From Holacanthus passer (Eukaryota; Chordata; Actinopteri; Pomacanthidae): a stretch of DNA of 64,000 bases. The position numbers were made by a program, and so were the translations under genes. The stretch's first letter is position 1. Every line of letters starts with the position of its first letter. The stretch spans positions 7,007,001 through 7,071,000 of the forward strand of contig JAFREQ010000040.1 in assembly GCA_025331565.1 (NCBI GenBank), read 5' to 3'. Below the pieces are notes generated by a model. It did no database searches and was not told the origin of the DNA. It saw only the letters and a program-made list of their open reading frames with translations. This document shows positions 47,001 through 62,123 of this stretch, one piece after another.

Positions 47001-50000
47001 AACACGTCTCCAGGTTGGAGTTTTGCTTTCACTTCATCTCTAACGAGTTCACAAGGAAGGTAAAAGTGAAAATCTGGGAATCTTAGGTAAACGTAGAATC
47101 AAAAACAACTGTCATCAATAGGCTGACTGGTAACTAGAAGTCTGAGGTGCCTGAAACCCCCCCAACCCACCAGCCTGTCAGCATCATCTGGGGAGAGCAG
47201 GTGGGTGCTGTGGGAGTCTGATTCTCTGGATAGCTCCAGCCTGCCAGGAGCTGACAGATCCTTTTTATTCTGCCAGAGATCAGACTCTTTATCTGGGCAT
47301 GAGAGAGAGGAGCGAACGCCTGGTGAAACACAGGTGGAACTGCCACACACCTGCTTTGGCACTGATTTTGATCCGTTCGCCTTGTTTAGCTCGGTTTGGA
47401 ACGGTCGGAGCACTTGACATACGGCGGGGACAGGTGCATCAGAGACAACGTGGGTGAAAAGCATCTGTGCGGGGCTCTTCTTTGCCCCTCTAATGACGCT
47501 TGGTTGACATTCAAAAAATCATTCATGAAATATATGATTATCATGTGCGCTTATGACTCATGAGCTGCTAATGGCGTAATGTATCTCAAAACCTCGTTGA
47601 GTTCCCAGTTCAGGTTTGATTTCACTAATAGGCAGTGAAAGAAAGTCAAAGTGAATCCTAAATTTTCCCTGGAATACACATGTAAGCAGAACCGGCAATT
47701 AAGCTCCTTTTGCTGCAATTTGTTAACAACCATGCTGACAAATACGAGAAAAAATAATTAAAAAAATTCTCACTAACATGCAAATTTAATACTTGATCCA
47801 TGTTTATCTGCTCAGCGTAAAGGACGAAGACACAAGGCAAATGATTTCCAGCTGCAACAGCAGACTTCAAAGAGTCCAGGATTGTTGTAATTAAAGCAGG
47901 CATAAGATTCATTATTATGCTCTTAAATCTCCCCTTGATTTCCCCTTGCTCAACAGAAACTGGCACAGTTGTTGCTCCGTTCCCTCACTGGCAAAGCGTT
48001 GCAGTTGAATATCGAACCACGGAGCAACTACACTGTGTTTCTGCTCATCTGTTACTCTAATGCTGTAATGACGAGGATAATATTCATACAAGTGGATTTG
48101 CAGTTTTATCCTTTTGCCCTTGTGAGAACTCGAGACTAGAGGTCAGGAAGTTGCTTTCAGGACAAAAATGATTTATTTATGAAACTATTCTCAGCTGGAA
48201 ATATTTGACAAATGTACCCTGACAAATCATGTTCAGGAAGAATTGCAGCAGTAGCACTTTTGTAATTTATTCTCAGCCACAGGCATGTAAGTGGTCTATT
48301 GTTTACTTACTTTGTAAAGTTAGTCAAATGTAATGCTGCCTTAGCCTTATATCACAAGTGTGCTGTGCCATAGCTTATTACAGCTCCGTGATGTACAGGA
48401 TAGGTAGACAGTATTGATGTTACAAAAAACCCACATTTGGTCAGCATTTCTTCTGGGATTTATGTTCATCTGCTACATACATTCATCATTTTAAATGTTC
48501 GTTCAGTGGCCCAGGCTTTTCTCCATCCTCTGGGCCTGATGGATTGTTGACCTTCATCAGTGACTTTCTGTCACTGCAGATGTCTGCAGCATCCATTCAA
48601 CGCAGGATGACATTCTGAGAGGGGACACGGGGGCACTGAGTCATTCAGCCAGTGTAAGCACTGCGTTGCTTGACTGGGAAAGACACAAATATTTGATGAG
48701 TCCCCCAGCTAGCACTGCATTAAAGATGCAGCACCGTGTCCGACACAAACTCTGCAGCAGCTTAAGGACCAGTTTACTCTGAGTCGACTGTGATCAGTGA
48801 TCTCAGAAACAAAACACAAGAGCCAAGCTAAAAAATTGTGCAAACAATTCATACTCCACTCAGAGACCAGAGAAGTTGAAGTGCAGGTTCATCTGCTGAA
48901 CGAGGCCTTAAAATAGAAAGAAAAAAAGAAGTAGAAACTTTCTGCACACTGCACATACATACATGGTTAATGGAACCTCTATATGCTGTCTATATATATA
49001 GAGAGAGAGAAGCATGAGACCAAGCAATTTCTTATTTGTTGTTCCATTGATGTGACAGGACACGCTGGGTCAGGAAGCAACAGGCCTAAGGCTATGTATA
49101 ATTGCCTATGCCATGAAATATAAGTCCCAATATCCCCGGCCCTAACTTACCCTACAACATGTACAGTAAAGGTTGATTAGTGAGGCATTAAATTGCAGCA
49201 GTCATGCAGTAAATCTCGTTGTCTTTACCGGCTTCCTGATAGATATTTTACTCTGGGTCTTTAAAATCACTTCACGGCTCCAATCACACTCTGATCTCCG
49301 AGGACCAGCCACTTCCTTCTATAGGTGATACGTGTAATCACACTAATTGTCTGTTCAATCCTCTGTCAAAATCCTGGCTTTGGGTCTTCGGCTCTAATGT
49401 ATCTAATATTAGCAGAAATGGAAAGCCGAGAAATAATAATGGACCTTATTCAAATGCTTAACCTCCCTGTGCTGTAACTAATGGCACACATACAGTATTT
49501 ATTTATCAGTAGTTAGGGTTAAATCAGGCAATTGCATGGTGGTCTTACCACGGCCTACCGAGCCAAAGCTGCGATAATAAAGTGTGAAATAATTTAGACT
49601 AAGCATTCTAAAAGCATTTTAAGATGCTGTGCCGAGGAAAAAGCACCTTTGCAAAAAAAAGGAGAAGATCAACACTGCAGCAGCGGGATGAGGCAAAGTC
49701 CTTATCTGCAAACAGGGAGGAGAAAAAGGAGAAAAGGAAGAAATTCACACCCTTATTCTGAACCTGTGCTGTATTTCATTTCACAAAATTATGCCCAACC
49801 ATTTGCCTGCAGTTACATTCATTGAAAATCCATCCCTGCGTTAATGGAATTATAAGATGTAGTGTATGCCGTGGCACCTAATCAAATGGAATTGATTTAA
49901 GTTGCTTTTTGGCTCAGGGCCCTTGCAGCTCAAGGGCTCTGCTTGTGTCTTCTCTCCCTCTGATGGTCCCTGGCTTTGGGGAACAGACTTGATAGATGGA

Positions 50001-50279
50001 GGAATATGTGCCTACATGCATGTGAGTGTTAACAACAGAGGTTTGTTAGCTTTTTCTGTTCGGTGATATACAGTTCGCTGTTGGCTCTGACTCTGTGAGT
50101 TCAGTACAAACTGTGTGTGTGGATGCTGGGAGGTACGTTGGTCCCGTGGTGAGAAGAATGAGCGGAGATGAGCGCCACTGAGGCGCAGCTGAGATGGAAA
50201 TGCAGAACAACCACTGTGGGTGTATTTGTGAATAGTTTCCTCTTTTCAAAACTCTCTCAACCCTCAGACATAGATGAGG
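41076..50279. other. Intergenic, no gene supported
   Basis: No exon of a recognisable gene over 9 kb. Short CA-rich and A-rich patches occur (near 42070-42110 and 45265). The part at 49440-49620 is rich in homeodomain-type TAAT words and could be a conserved noncoding element. Confidence 0.5.
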
Positions 50280-50840
50280 AAACTGAGCTAAATGCTAACA
50301 TCAGCATGCATTGCCAATGCTAATATACTGACACTAAGCAGGTATAATGTTTTCCATGTTCAACATCTTAGTTAAGTGTGTTAGCATGTTAACATTTGCT
50401 AATTACTGATGGGAAATTCATTAGTTTTGCAGGTATTTAGTCATTAACCAAAGTTTTGGACTTACTGACATTTCTGACCTGATGATGGGACCTAGATGAA
50501 AAAATCACAAATGAGAACGTAATTCATCCTCAGGTGGACATGAATGTCTGTTTCGTGGCAATTAATCTGATACTTGTTGAGACATTTCACTCAAAACCCC
50601 AAATGTGAGCATCATGGTTGAGTGGAAAAATCACCAAAGTCAGAAGGTTTGAGTGTCTGAGCAGCGTGGATGGATGTCTGTACTGATTTTGCAACCATTC
50701 AACCAATAGTTGTTGAGATATTTTACTGAAAAATTAAACATTTCAACCTGCTGGAGGTCAAAGTCTTTAAACAATGTTATGGTAATTCAAAGTGAAATGT
50801 TCAGTCTGGACTAAAGTGGTGGACAGACGGACTGAGAAAT
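50280..50840. mobile_element. Percomorph interspersed repeat, decayed
   Basis: Ordered landmarks of a very common spiny-rayed fish repeat are present: GTTAGCATGTTAACATTTGC, TTAGTTTTGCAGGTATTTAG, AATCACCAAAGTCAGAAGG, AACCAATAGTTGTTGAGATA and CAGTCTGGACTAAAGTGGTG, then GACAGACGGACTGAG. The copy is diverged and has an internal duplication-like repeat of the TTGTTGAGA-TATTT part (near 50570 and 50710). The family name is not known to me. Confidence 0.65.
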
Positions 50841-53800
50841 AACAAGCTCACACTTGGAAAACAGTTCCTACAACAAGCACAATATATATTTCCTCTTATA
50901 AATAGTGTTTGAAAACTTCTCAAAACAGTCTGTACCAGAACAGCTTCACAAATAACAGTGTTTGTTTTTTCATTAACATCACTGGTGCTGAAAAGACAAC
51001 AAACACGATGTACCCAGAGCTGAGAAATGAATCTGATGACTGAAGTTCTTTTCTGTAAAGGTCAAGGCCACAAAGCTGCTGCTCACATTATGTTCTAAGC
51101 TTCGCAGAACCGTGGAGAGAATAAATGCAGCGTGTGAGAGATTTAACCATCAAACAGTGAACTTCCGCCGACCACCGTCCACCTCACTGCCCACAAAACT
51201 ACTCTGCAAACCAATTCCACACAGCGAGGTTGCAGGTGGCGTTCACCACAGTGATTAGCTCTTTGTGAAACCGCTGCCAGTCTGACGACTCTTTCACACG
51301 GGCTCTTCTTCTGAAAGAGAACAAGCAAGTCAGTTAAAGATGTCCTTGTAAAAAAGTAAATATGTTCTTCAGTTGGAATCTCATTCATGGACAAAAGACA
51401 GTTGCAGAACTGCCTCAAGATTGAATTGAATCAGCAAAGCGTGAGTGAATCAGAATATGTGAATAAGTTGGTGGTGAAGGTGGAGTTGAGTGAAAAAGAA
51501 AAGGCACGCACAGACAAAATGTACTGTGGATGGAGGAAGACTTTCGCACATTTACAAAAGCTCTTTCTAGCAATTCTGCAATCAGATTCTTTCGGAGTCT
51601 TCGGTGATGAGGTGGAATCAGATAAAGCACAGACCTTACATGAAAACACAACTTTTTCCCCCTCCTCTGCTTTCTGAAAGCATGCAGCCAATTGTGCATG
51701 ACAAATTGAGAGCATTTTGCAATGCCCTTTGCCAAGCTTGTGCAAAATTAGTTTCCCTGCCTCTTTCTCCTGTCTCCCTATCGTGGACACCCAAGTCTCC
51801 TATTTCCTGCATGCCTTGCAAACACAAAGGGAAAGTAGTGACATTTATTGGGCCCGGGTTTATTTGTATTCCATCTCTTCCTTCACCACATGTCGGCTTT
51901 TATGAGCTCACTCAGGCGAAACATTAAAGAAGCTCATTCTTTATTAATCCTCACAATGACAATTCAAAGCTTCCGACACACCGACTTTACCGTGTGTGCT
52001 TGCACTTTCTACTTTAAGAAATCAGGTTACTGTCATTATTTTTTAAACATCCCTTGGTTGCTGGCGTAAAGTTTTGCACCGTGGAGGCTTTTCATTCTGT
52101 CAAATGGGACAAATAAGTAGAATTACTGTACATAAAGACTTGAAGTGAGTAGTTTCCACCTGTAATCTTGGATAACCTTGATCCTAAAAATGTTGCATAA
52201 GAATCTGCACTCAGCCGGTGAGTGACTTGACCTTGTTTTGTCGGCACTCTAAATCGTCTTGTTTGCCTCATGTTTATACAAATTCATCAACAAGGAATTC
52301 ATTAAGGGAAGACGGACCAAGGCTGAAGTTTTGGTCCATTTTCAGCTGCCTTTTACCCAAAGACAAACAGCTGACCCAATGCTAATTCAGTCGCTTTGCA
52401 TTTTTGCAGCTGCCCTGGGTTCAGTTTTACAGTTCAGTGTCTGCGCTGACCCGGAGGAGCGATAACCAGATATGTCAGACATCACAGTGGTAATGTGCTA
52501 GGGGGCAAAATCAGTTGTCTGGGATGCATTTAATTAGACGTCAGGCCACATACAGATATGCACAGAATCGCTGGATCCCTGTGTTATGTTATATTTGTAG
52601 ATTCAACGATGTTTCAAATCAATAGCAAGTGACAGCTTCCGAGAATAATGTCAGACACAGTTTCTATAATGTGATGAGCTTTTACTTAATACGGTGAAAA
52701 TACTGAGCATTAAAGTGAACAAATTTTGTGTACATTCAACAGAATTCGCAGGTGAGTTTGAAAATGGTGAACTGGGAGGAAATCATGGGATTTGCTGGCG
52801 CTATTGTGAACTAGAACACAAATCAGAATGCATCTTTAACCATACGGTTGCATTTAAATTAATACTAATATAACTCGGATGCATCTCAACATACTGTGCA
52901 TGTGGATATGTTTGTGTGTGTGCAGCCATGTCTCCTTAAAACTGGTGTGTAATAGTAGATAAAACATAATAAAGAAGAGAAAGAAGTGACACTGTAAAAC
53001 CACAGTTCTACAGGAAGGGAAACAAAGAAGCTAAAACAAACAGCATCACTGTCATTATACTGTCAAAACATGCAAAGTTATGATGAACAAGTTTATAATT
53101 TTTTATGCTTTTTAAACCAATCTTCACATTCATTATCTAAAATCACAGCGTTGGAGCCGGAATATTGTCGTCAGCACTGAGACGAGTGTTGCTGTGTGAC
53201 TGAAGAGTTCAAGGAAATTGTGACTGAGGCTACATTTGGTCTTAAAGGAAAAACAGAGGTGTTGTTATTGTGGGGACATCAATACTCCTTTTTCATCTTA
53301 ACTCGAGTTGAGGGAGCTGAAGTCTCTCAAAACAGCCAATTTGTATTTTTTTTTTTTTAATGTGAATGTGCCGGGCAATCAGATAATGTTTTTTCTGATG
53401 TCTGCTTCCATATTTTGTTTTGTTTTTTTCCTTATCAAATAACAACGCAATTTAATACTTGACTGTGTAGTTACTGACAGCTTCTGATGTACAAATGCCT
53501 TATTTTGTTCATGCAGAAGCTAACACTTGTCAGTCACGTTTGATTTTTTTTTTGGCAAACCGACAAAGAAAGACATTGTGATTGCGAGAGGCTTTCAAGC
53601 CATTGCATTACAGCATCATCACTAAGGATCAAATCTTTATGGGAAAAATAGGACTCCACGCTGAAAGGGCGGCAGCAGACAGATGAAAGGTTCTAAAATA
53701 GGAGAACAAATTGGAACAAACGCAGTGTAGAGAAAGGGATGTGAGGAAAACAAGAAAGGAAAAACAGAAATGTTCTGTCTTCAGGGACAAAGAAACAAGG

Positions 53801-56800
53801 AGGAAGCAGACTGATGTAGATAATGTTAACAATACTAATAATCAAAATGCTTTTTAAGCTGATAAGAGATCACAAACAGCTCTTGTGTATTCCTTCAATG
53901 GAGCAACAGTAGTAAAATGTTTGAAGCAACATCATTTTAAAATCATTCAGGAAAGTTTCACAACACACTCATGCCATCAATGACTCTGCTACTTTTAATG
54001 TTTCAATTAAGTCCAGTGATAATTCAATACACCCAGAATGTTGGGAGGGTGAGGGGTTCGGGTAGCAACTACTTCAAGACATAATGATGGATTATGACCA
54101 AATCAGACTGCATTCAGAAGTGCACAATCAGCTAAATGTAAGCCAGAGGCTGAGATTTTCATAAATATGTATGGCATCTTACATATTGTTAAGAGCCTGC
54201 AGTGAATTACAGATCAGCATTATCAATTCAGAAATACATAATTCTGCTGAGGTACATTTCAAAAGCGGCTTACTTCATGAGATGCAAATATGACAAAATA
54301 GTCTCAAAGAGCAGAAGAACCTTAAGTGCCTCACTTGACTTTCAGGTGCATACAAAATGAGTTCAAGTGACATTTTGTCCCAGTAGTTTTCACCTATCAA
54401 AGTACAATTTGAAGAATCCTCCTCCAAGGAGACTTCATTACACCATGATAAGAAACTTAGAAGTAGAAGAAAGTTTGCAAAGTCCAGACTTGATGGGGGG
54501 GCATGGGGCAAGAACTGCGTAGCAATATCTGCAGCAGTCCCTCTTACAATCTCGTTCTCAGTTTCTGAAGCAATCACGGGCCAGCAGAGCACAACTGCAC
54601 CGCAATTAAGCTGTCTGTGATTTTTAATTAAAACTAAGAGGCGTGATCCGTCTAAAACTTTGTTTGCCTTTCAGGCAACACAAGTTATCATCTTCATAAT
54701 GGATACGATTATAATGTATGAAAAATGATCACATTACTATTCCCATTTTCAAATAATAAAGGGCAGGCAGAGAGAGACAAAATAAGTTCTTTTCCCTCCC
54801 TTCCAGTTTGCCATCCAAACATTGTTACAATTAGGACAATAATTGTGATAGAGACATGAATTATTCAAAGGTGTGAAGCAGTTTCAGCTGTACCCAGTAG
54901 GCACAATCAATACGCCGTCTGACGCCTTCACCAAGGCAAAATCCATTACAAGTTCTAATGCATCTGAGTAGCTTCTGAACCAAAAAGCAATTTAATGTTG
55001 ATATCTCGGGGGACCGCACAAGAGAACTTGAGAGAGACAAATAAACAAAACCGGCACGGCAGCGAACACACACGACCCCGAGGGATACAAGCCTTTACTG
55101 TACAAAACTGTTGACTCTGACTTTTTATTGACAACCTGAACATCAAAACCCGTAGCTGTTTGGAGCTCGAGTCGCTGGATAAAAGATACAGGAGTACAGA
55201 CCTATAAACTCAAACACAGCAGTCTGGTTTTCTACAGTCCCTGGCAGAAAAAAACCACACGGTGTATTAACCTTTGTCCGGTGTGCCTCTTCTTCTCTTC
55301 GCCTCATCTTTCATATTTAGTGGGGGCTTTATTCAGACACTTTGGATGAGCGGTGCAGGGCTAATTTATGCGGAGGAGCCCTTCTGGATGGCAGCAGGGA
55401 AGAACGAGTGGAGAAGCGTGATGAGGAGGAGAAACAGAAGGAAGAGGACATAGTTTGTCTTGTACACTAAAACTAAAACACACTGCTGCATTAGTTTCCC
55501 TCACCTTGGTCGGGAAATCCATAAGCAATCTGCTCTGCATTCGCTTTGATTCTCTTTACTGTATTATCCGCAGACAGATATTCGGCAGGAAAAACTGTTA
55601 CAATAACTCACAGAAAGCTAAAAAGCTCCTTGTACTCACACAAGTCAATTTAAGCTTTGGCAGGTACGAATGTGTTGCATCGATTTCTTTTTAAATCCTT
55701 TGTATCAGTCACTTGCAGGATTGATAGACTATTGTTAGGCATATTATATGTAATGATCCAAGGTTAAATGAAGGCTAAACAGCATATGGTTCCCAGACAG
55801 CAGTTTAATTTGATAAAAATCCTCAGGCAGTACATGACCATCATTCTTATATAATACTTCTCCTCGAAAGTGAAACTCAAACCAGAACTCGAGATGGCCA
55901 AGGTGCTGTCTTTTTTTCCTCTGGGACTATTTGGTTGCCTTCACCTGCTGCAACTTTGAGAGAACAAAAACAAACAGAAAAATCTGTAACCCTGCTCCTC
56001 GACTAGTAAAGTCTGATAGCTTCAGGGGTTTGGCGCTGATGGGTTGCTGCTGCTCTATTGGATGAAAGAGGTGTAGTAGAGCAGATAGAAACTGAGCGTA
56101 GAAGTCAACATTTCCACACAGGTATCCTGCTCCTGGCACCACAAATCCATTTTTATTAACCGCATGGAATGTTATAGACATCTATAGATATGCATTTTGG
56201 TGCAAAGACTCCTCAGCTGTTGTATTCTGTAGGTGTTGACCTCAGTAGTTATCAATGCCCTGTGGTTTATCTTGATATTTGCAGCACTTTCATTATGACT
56301 GATGTTTTACTACAGTCACAAATCAACAACACTTTCAGTGCAGTTTGCATTAGCTTATGTCAGCAAACGACTTCCATTCGCTCCAAAACACCCAAGATCG
56401 ATTTACTCTGCGAAGACGAATAACAATATTTGAGATATTCTAATGCAAGTTCTGCCCCGGAGTTAAAACAATCAAACAGATGTATTAGTCGCTGCTCCTC
56501 TTCTGCTCCTGCTCCTTTTCATATACTTCACTCTTTCCCTTATTATTTCCTTTTAATTCTCCAGGACTTTGGGCCTTTTCGTCTGCTGCTGCTGGGCATT
56601 AGAAACATGTTAACAGAGAGATGAAATGTCATTCATCAGGACTGACAGCAAATCTCCAAAATGACGAGGCGTCGGCAGGATCTCAGACTTTATTGGCCAG
56701 GAGATGAATGGACCGCAGGAGTAATTCAAAGTGAAAAATCAGTCCCTTGAGAAATAGATCCCCTTATTCCAGGCACTGTGAAAAATTCCTATTAGAAAAT

Positions 56801-59440
56801 AGAGCAGTTTTTCTTCACCACCCTAATTTACAGTTGGCAGTTAGGCGACACACTATACCTTAACTGTGCAATCCAATTGCTCGGAACCAGATTGATTTTG
56901 AAGGTAGAAAATAACAATGATAATTCCTTCACTGTCCAGGCAAGTGTTGGGTCTCCTGAACGCATCCCTCAAGACATTCAACCTAACCTCTTTAATTAGA
57001 CAAGTGTGGTGTTCGATTTGCTTTCTTTGAAGTTTTAAAGTTGTTTCCTTGGGACAAATTATTAGAAAACTGCAATTTAAATAATTAAGGCCCAAGATAA
57101 ATATACGTACACAGGCTTAAACTGTGGGTAGGTGAAGAGGTACTCAAATCAGAAACTGTTTAGGAAAGTGCTCAATTAATCGCACACACTTGAAGGTTTT
57201 TAATCAATGAGCAAAGCAAACACTTGATGATGACTTTTAAGCCTGGAAACCTATGGTGAATAAACTCTTACTATTTCTTAAGAGACTTTTCTCGTTGACT
57301 ATTTAAAGTGAGTAATATATTTAAATTGTACTTCAGGGAGCAATATTCCTGCCTTTTCCGCTTCTATCTGTGATTTTATAGACTCTGTTCCCACTACAGT
57401 GATATTGGACACAAACCCAGAAATAGTAATTGTATATAATTTTCCGTTCTATCACAAACACTCATTTTTACTTCTCAAACTACCTTAGAAGAGAGAAAAA
57501 CAGCTTGGTAGAAAAATGTACTTCCATCACGGGCAATCTTTTCATGTCCATCATGTCCATCATGTGCAATCATGTGCAATCACGGTGCAATGCTGCTATT
57601 TCTTTTTTTATTCTGTATCTGACAGTCAATTCTATTCTGTTTGACAAAATAGGTTTATTCATTTTGATGACAACATAATCATTTCCTGGTGGGGTTTCGC
57701 TTTGTTGGTGTCTTTTAGAAAAGTTAACCTGTAATTCGTATATCAAGAAATTGGACTGGTGATGAATTAAGGAAAATGAGAGGGACTCCTCTTTTGGGTG
57801 AGTGATGGATTTTCCAATTTGTTTATGTGCTTATAGCAGTCGGGAGGTTTTCAATCCTCCACACTGGAAAGCGTAGACTCACGGGTCCAAATATAATCCA
57901 GGGTGAATGAGAGAAGCTTTAAAGTTTAAAGAGGAAAAACATAGTCTGTGTAAAGAGAATGTGTATTTGTACAAACAAAATTTTAACATATGGTACCTTT
58001 AAGGTTAATGATGTTCTCAAAATGTCAGACAGGAGAAACTGGTGAATTATACATGAACGCAACAACTATTGTCTGAAGTGTCTATAAACATAATGAGAAT
58101 ATAGATGGCACAATAAGATGCTGCATATCACAATATAATCATTTGAACAGAATTCTCTATATGTCCGCGTTTTTTTTTTACCTTCTTTCGGTCTGTAATT
58201 GGTTGCTGCCAGTTCGGCCTCATCACCTACACACTGATTCAAATGTTTCATCTGAGACAAAAGTTGTTTACTGTACACAAACAAGAAAAGTTAAATAATA
58301 CTTACAAGATTTACTTTTCTTGAGCAATACTCTCTATCTGAAAATATTCCAAATGACTGGTTGTAAATCATTGCACATTTTTGAAAATACTGCAACAGAC
58401 CATAGAGAGCTGATATTCTTTATCCGCTGTTACATAAGTTGATGCATGAAAAAAATGGGAAAACAAATGTGTAGTGTAATTTCTTTTATCATCATGGCGT
58501 CATCTAAAACTTGTCATCATTTAGCAATCGATCTTCAGTCCGTGTAAACATAACATCAATTGAGCGTCTCCTGCCCTCAAAGGCAAATCACGAGTCTCTC
58601 TTGCTGCTTCATTAACATGTTAGCGGTCTATTTTTTTCCAGACAGTATCAGAAGAATGAATGATCGCCAGCCTTTATTACCCCGTGGCATTTGGGAAACA
58701 GGACGACATAATCTTCATATGCTGTGTCTCCTTGTAATCACCTTTTTCCCCCAGATTAATAACAGGAAATGGGTCTTTAGGCGAGGATGAGTCACCTCGG
58801 CACGCCAGCCAAGTGGTAGAACATGAAAATGGCATTTTTAAAGACAAGAAATCACAGCCGCCATCTATGTGTTTCTATTTTCAAAGAGCCATTAAGCATG
58901 GAGGGCAGAGAGGGTTGGACTTTAAACACCCTGTGTCCTCCAGTTTTCCAGTTAGATAGCAGGTACTGTATATGTTACCTGCTGTGGGGACACACTGAAG
59001 CTTGTAATAGGTACACAAACCTCCTGCCGAAGTGACCTGCTTGTCCTCTCGGGTGCATCCATTTTTTCAATGGTTTCTCACTATTTTAGTCATTATGGCA
59101 GAGCTCTCTCCAGGCCACCATGAAGGAGGACAAAACCTTTGTATACCTGCAAAGAAACACATGCAGTTAGTGGAGTAATCACAACTGATGATTTTACACA
59201 CAAAAAAATATCACGCTCATTTTTATTTTTGGTTTTTGACAGAGATTTGTTCTTCTGCACAAACAGGTAGATAGTTTAGGAGGAAGTGGACAAACAACAC
59301 CTTTTCATATAGATTTCTTTATTGACAGGGTCAGTGACATTTTGTGGGCATAGAATAGGAATAGGAAAGAAAATGATTTTCTGTCCCCTCTCCTCTCAGG
59401 TTGAACGTGGACATACATTCTAAACATGAGATACTCAGAT
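50841..59440. other. Intergenic, no gene supported
   Basis: Over 8.6 kb I see only short homopolymers (T runs near 53347, 53425 and 53545) and a small tandem repeat of CATGTCCAT and CATGTGCAAT units at 57543-57590. No coding exon is supported. Confidence 0.5.
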
Positions 59441-59850
59441 GCACAACCTTGATTCTACAAACGTTGTGACACTGTGTAAAACACAATTAAACAGAATGTG
59501 ATAATTTGCTCATTCTTTATGACATATACTCAATTGGAAACTGTACAAAGAAATATATTCAATGTTTGACCTCATTGACTTTATTGATTTTTGTAAATAT
59601 CTGATTATTCTGAATTTGATGTCAGCAACATGTTTCAAACAAGTTGGAACAGGAGCAACAAAAGACTGTGAAAGTTGTGGACTGATTGAAAACACCTGTT
59701 TGGATCATTCCACAGGTAAACAGGTTGATTGGTAACAGGTGATAGTATCATGATTGGGTTTGAAAGGTTCATCCTGGAAAGACTCAGTCGTTCACAAGTG
59801 AGGATGGAGAGAGGTTCAACACTTTGTCCAACACATGATTGTATAAAGGA
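59441..59850 (+). mobile_element. Teleost interspersed repeat (DNA-transposon-like), truncated
   Basis: Landmarks in order: ACAACCTTGATTCTACAAAC, a TTGTGACACTGTGTAAAA block, GAATTTGATGTCAGCAACAT, CAAACAAGTTGGAACAGGAG, AACACCTGTTTGGATCATTC, then ACAGGTAAACAGGTTGATTG and CCTGGAAAGACTCAGTCGTT. This order belongs to a widespread fish repeat that normally has matching ends. The right end is missing here. No transposase coding remains. Confidence 0.65.
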
Positions 59851-62091
59851 GATTAATGCATTGATTTCAGATGGTTTTCAAAATGTAAAGATGGTGTCAA
59901 ACCCTACTGGTCAACAAACTGATAAAAGAGATGAAGATGAGCCTGTGTGGAGATTAGTGTGATAGATCTCTATATGTTTTCCAATGAGACCAACCTGTGA
60001 CACAGTGTCTCTGCATGTTGTTCTGTCTTTGACTCTTTGACTCTATCTTTGTCAAGCAAGTTGTATAAGAAACCAGCCCAGTGCCTTCGGCATCAAATTC
60101 TCCCCTTTCACCTGCCGCTTGTCAGAAGTCTCTCATGTGTCTGTCTGAGTGAAAGTGAATCTGCCCAGTTCATGTGAAGTTCAGCTTCCTTTTGAATTAA
60201 TGCCTTGTCCTTCCATCAATGATTCATCAGAGAACCTTCATACAACATCGAGGTGACTATTACTGTAATCACAGCCGCCACGTGCGCCGGTTCACCCTGC
60301 AGATGTGACAAGAGACTGCCCCCGGAGACTGGAGGTCAAAATGACTCTGCCCTCCATTTTATTCTGGATTTTTGTACTTTCCTTTCACATTACAAGGTTG
60401 ATTTACCTCGGTCTCCAAGGGCCTTAAAGCTATTATCCAGGGCACTTTGTGTGATCTTGAAGAACAACTCAAAGCCAAAGATTGCAGACTGCTTATCGAG
60501 CCTGGTTAATGCTGTTTTAACCACATATCATTGAAACTGTAATCGATGTGGCTACTTTTACTTTGTGAAACTCGATCAAATCAAAGACTAATAATATCAT
60601 TTGAATATAGAGTTGTCAGTCAGATGCTACGTGACTGAACTCTAGAGCTTCACTATGAGGGTGATTGACACTCACTTCAGAAGCATTTGTGCTTTGACTT
60701 ATAGGTAGTCCTTACATTGTCTACAGCATTTTAAAAATAATATATCAATGTGTTTGTTTGTGTTGGTTAATGATGTTACTGATTAAATGGCATGTGCCAA
60801 TTGTTCCTGTAGATAGAGGCAAACAGAACAGAGTCTTGCTGATGGTGAACCTTAAGTTTTTACTGTGAAAAATATGACCCCACCATAAAACACTCACTTT
60901 TAGAATGGAGTTTGGTTTGAGTCTGTCCACTGGAAAGACTGCCAGGAGCAAAGGGTATTTTTATAATTCACATAAAATGACCTACCTTCTTATAAAGAGC
61001 CTTGCAAACAGCATAAAGTAACACAGGAAGTGGGAATAAAATCAACACGTTTTCTACTTTGCTCAGCTCGTTGTGAAAGGTCGCATAATAAGCACAAATG
61101 ACTCTCAAACTAGAGACAGCAGTTCCACTTCGTCACAGTGATTTAATTACTTTACAGTAATGTCATGTTCGACAGACCACCAAAACAACAATTAAAGCGT
61201 CTTAATGGCAGATAAAAAGTGACAGATGTCTGAACTACATTACCTGGAGATTCAGAGGACTCAGAAATTGCATTTGCCACCAGTCAAATCAGACAAGCTG
61301 CCTTCACCCAAAAGGGGCGGGACATGACGCGAGGGCAAAACACCCAGATGTTCTCATCTATAAGAAGGATGACAGTGAAAGTCGCCCAAGCAGGTAGAAC
61401 AAAACCTACAGAGGAGTGAGTGAGATGTCAATCAAGCTGTTGTACACGCCCACACAGTCAACGAGAAGAGGTCTAATTAGGCAACATTAGAGAAAAACAC
61501 CTGTGTGGGTGAATAATGGATGTGCAGTTTGTTTTACCATTACAGTAAAGAATACATCATAGAGAGGTTTGCTTGACCTGGTGACCTTTAGATCTGAGTT
61601 TTTGGGAGCAGAGAAGAAGAACTAATGAAAGTGCATGATACTGATGGAACATGAAGGAAGCTTATGGATGCTATAGTGGTGTGAGCTACATCTCCGCTTG
61701 GATATTGAGATGCTCTGCTGCTCTTCCTCCCTGGAGTTTGCTCTGACAGACTGACACCGAATTTACAAACAGGAACACTACCACTGTTCTATAATTAAAA
61801 AATGCTCTGTTTAGGTGCCAGACTATCAGGCTCCGGTGTTCACAGTGCCGTGTTATGAGCACCTTTATCGCAGGTGTTTGTTTGGCTGCTTGCGTGTTTG
61901 TGGTTTTTAAATGCTGGTACAGTAGGTGTGATGTTCTCTCACCTCCACCTGTAAATAAGAGCTCCTGCTGTGTCAGTGTCGCTACAACCGTAGTAATGCG
62001 CTTGTCATTTATTCATTAGATATTTGACATGAAAGAGCTCGTCATGCTCCTGTGTGGAGGTGGAGGAGCGACGACTCTAACAAAGAGATAG

Positions 62092-62123
<32 letters not shown>

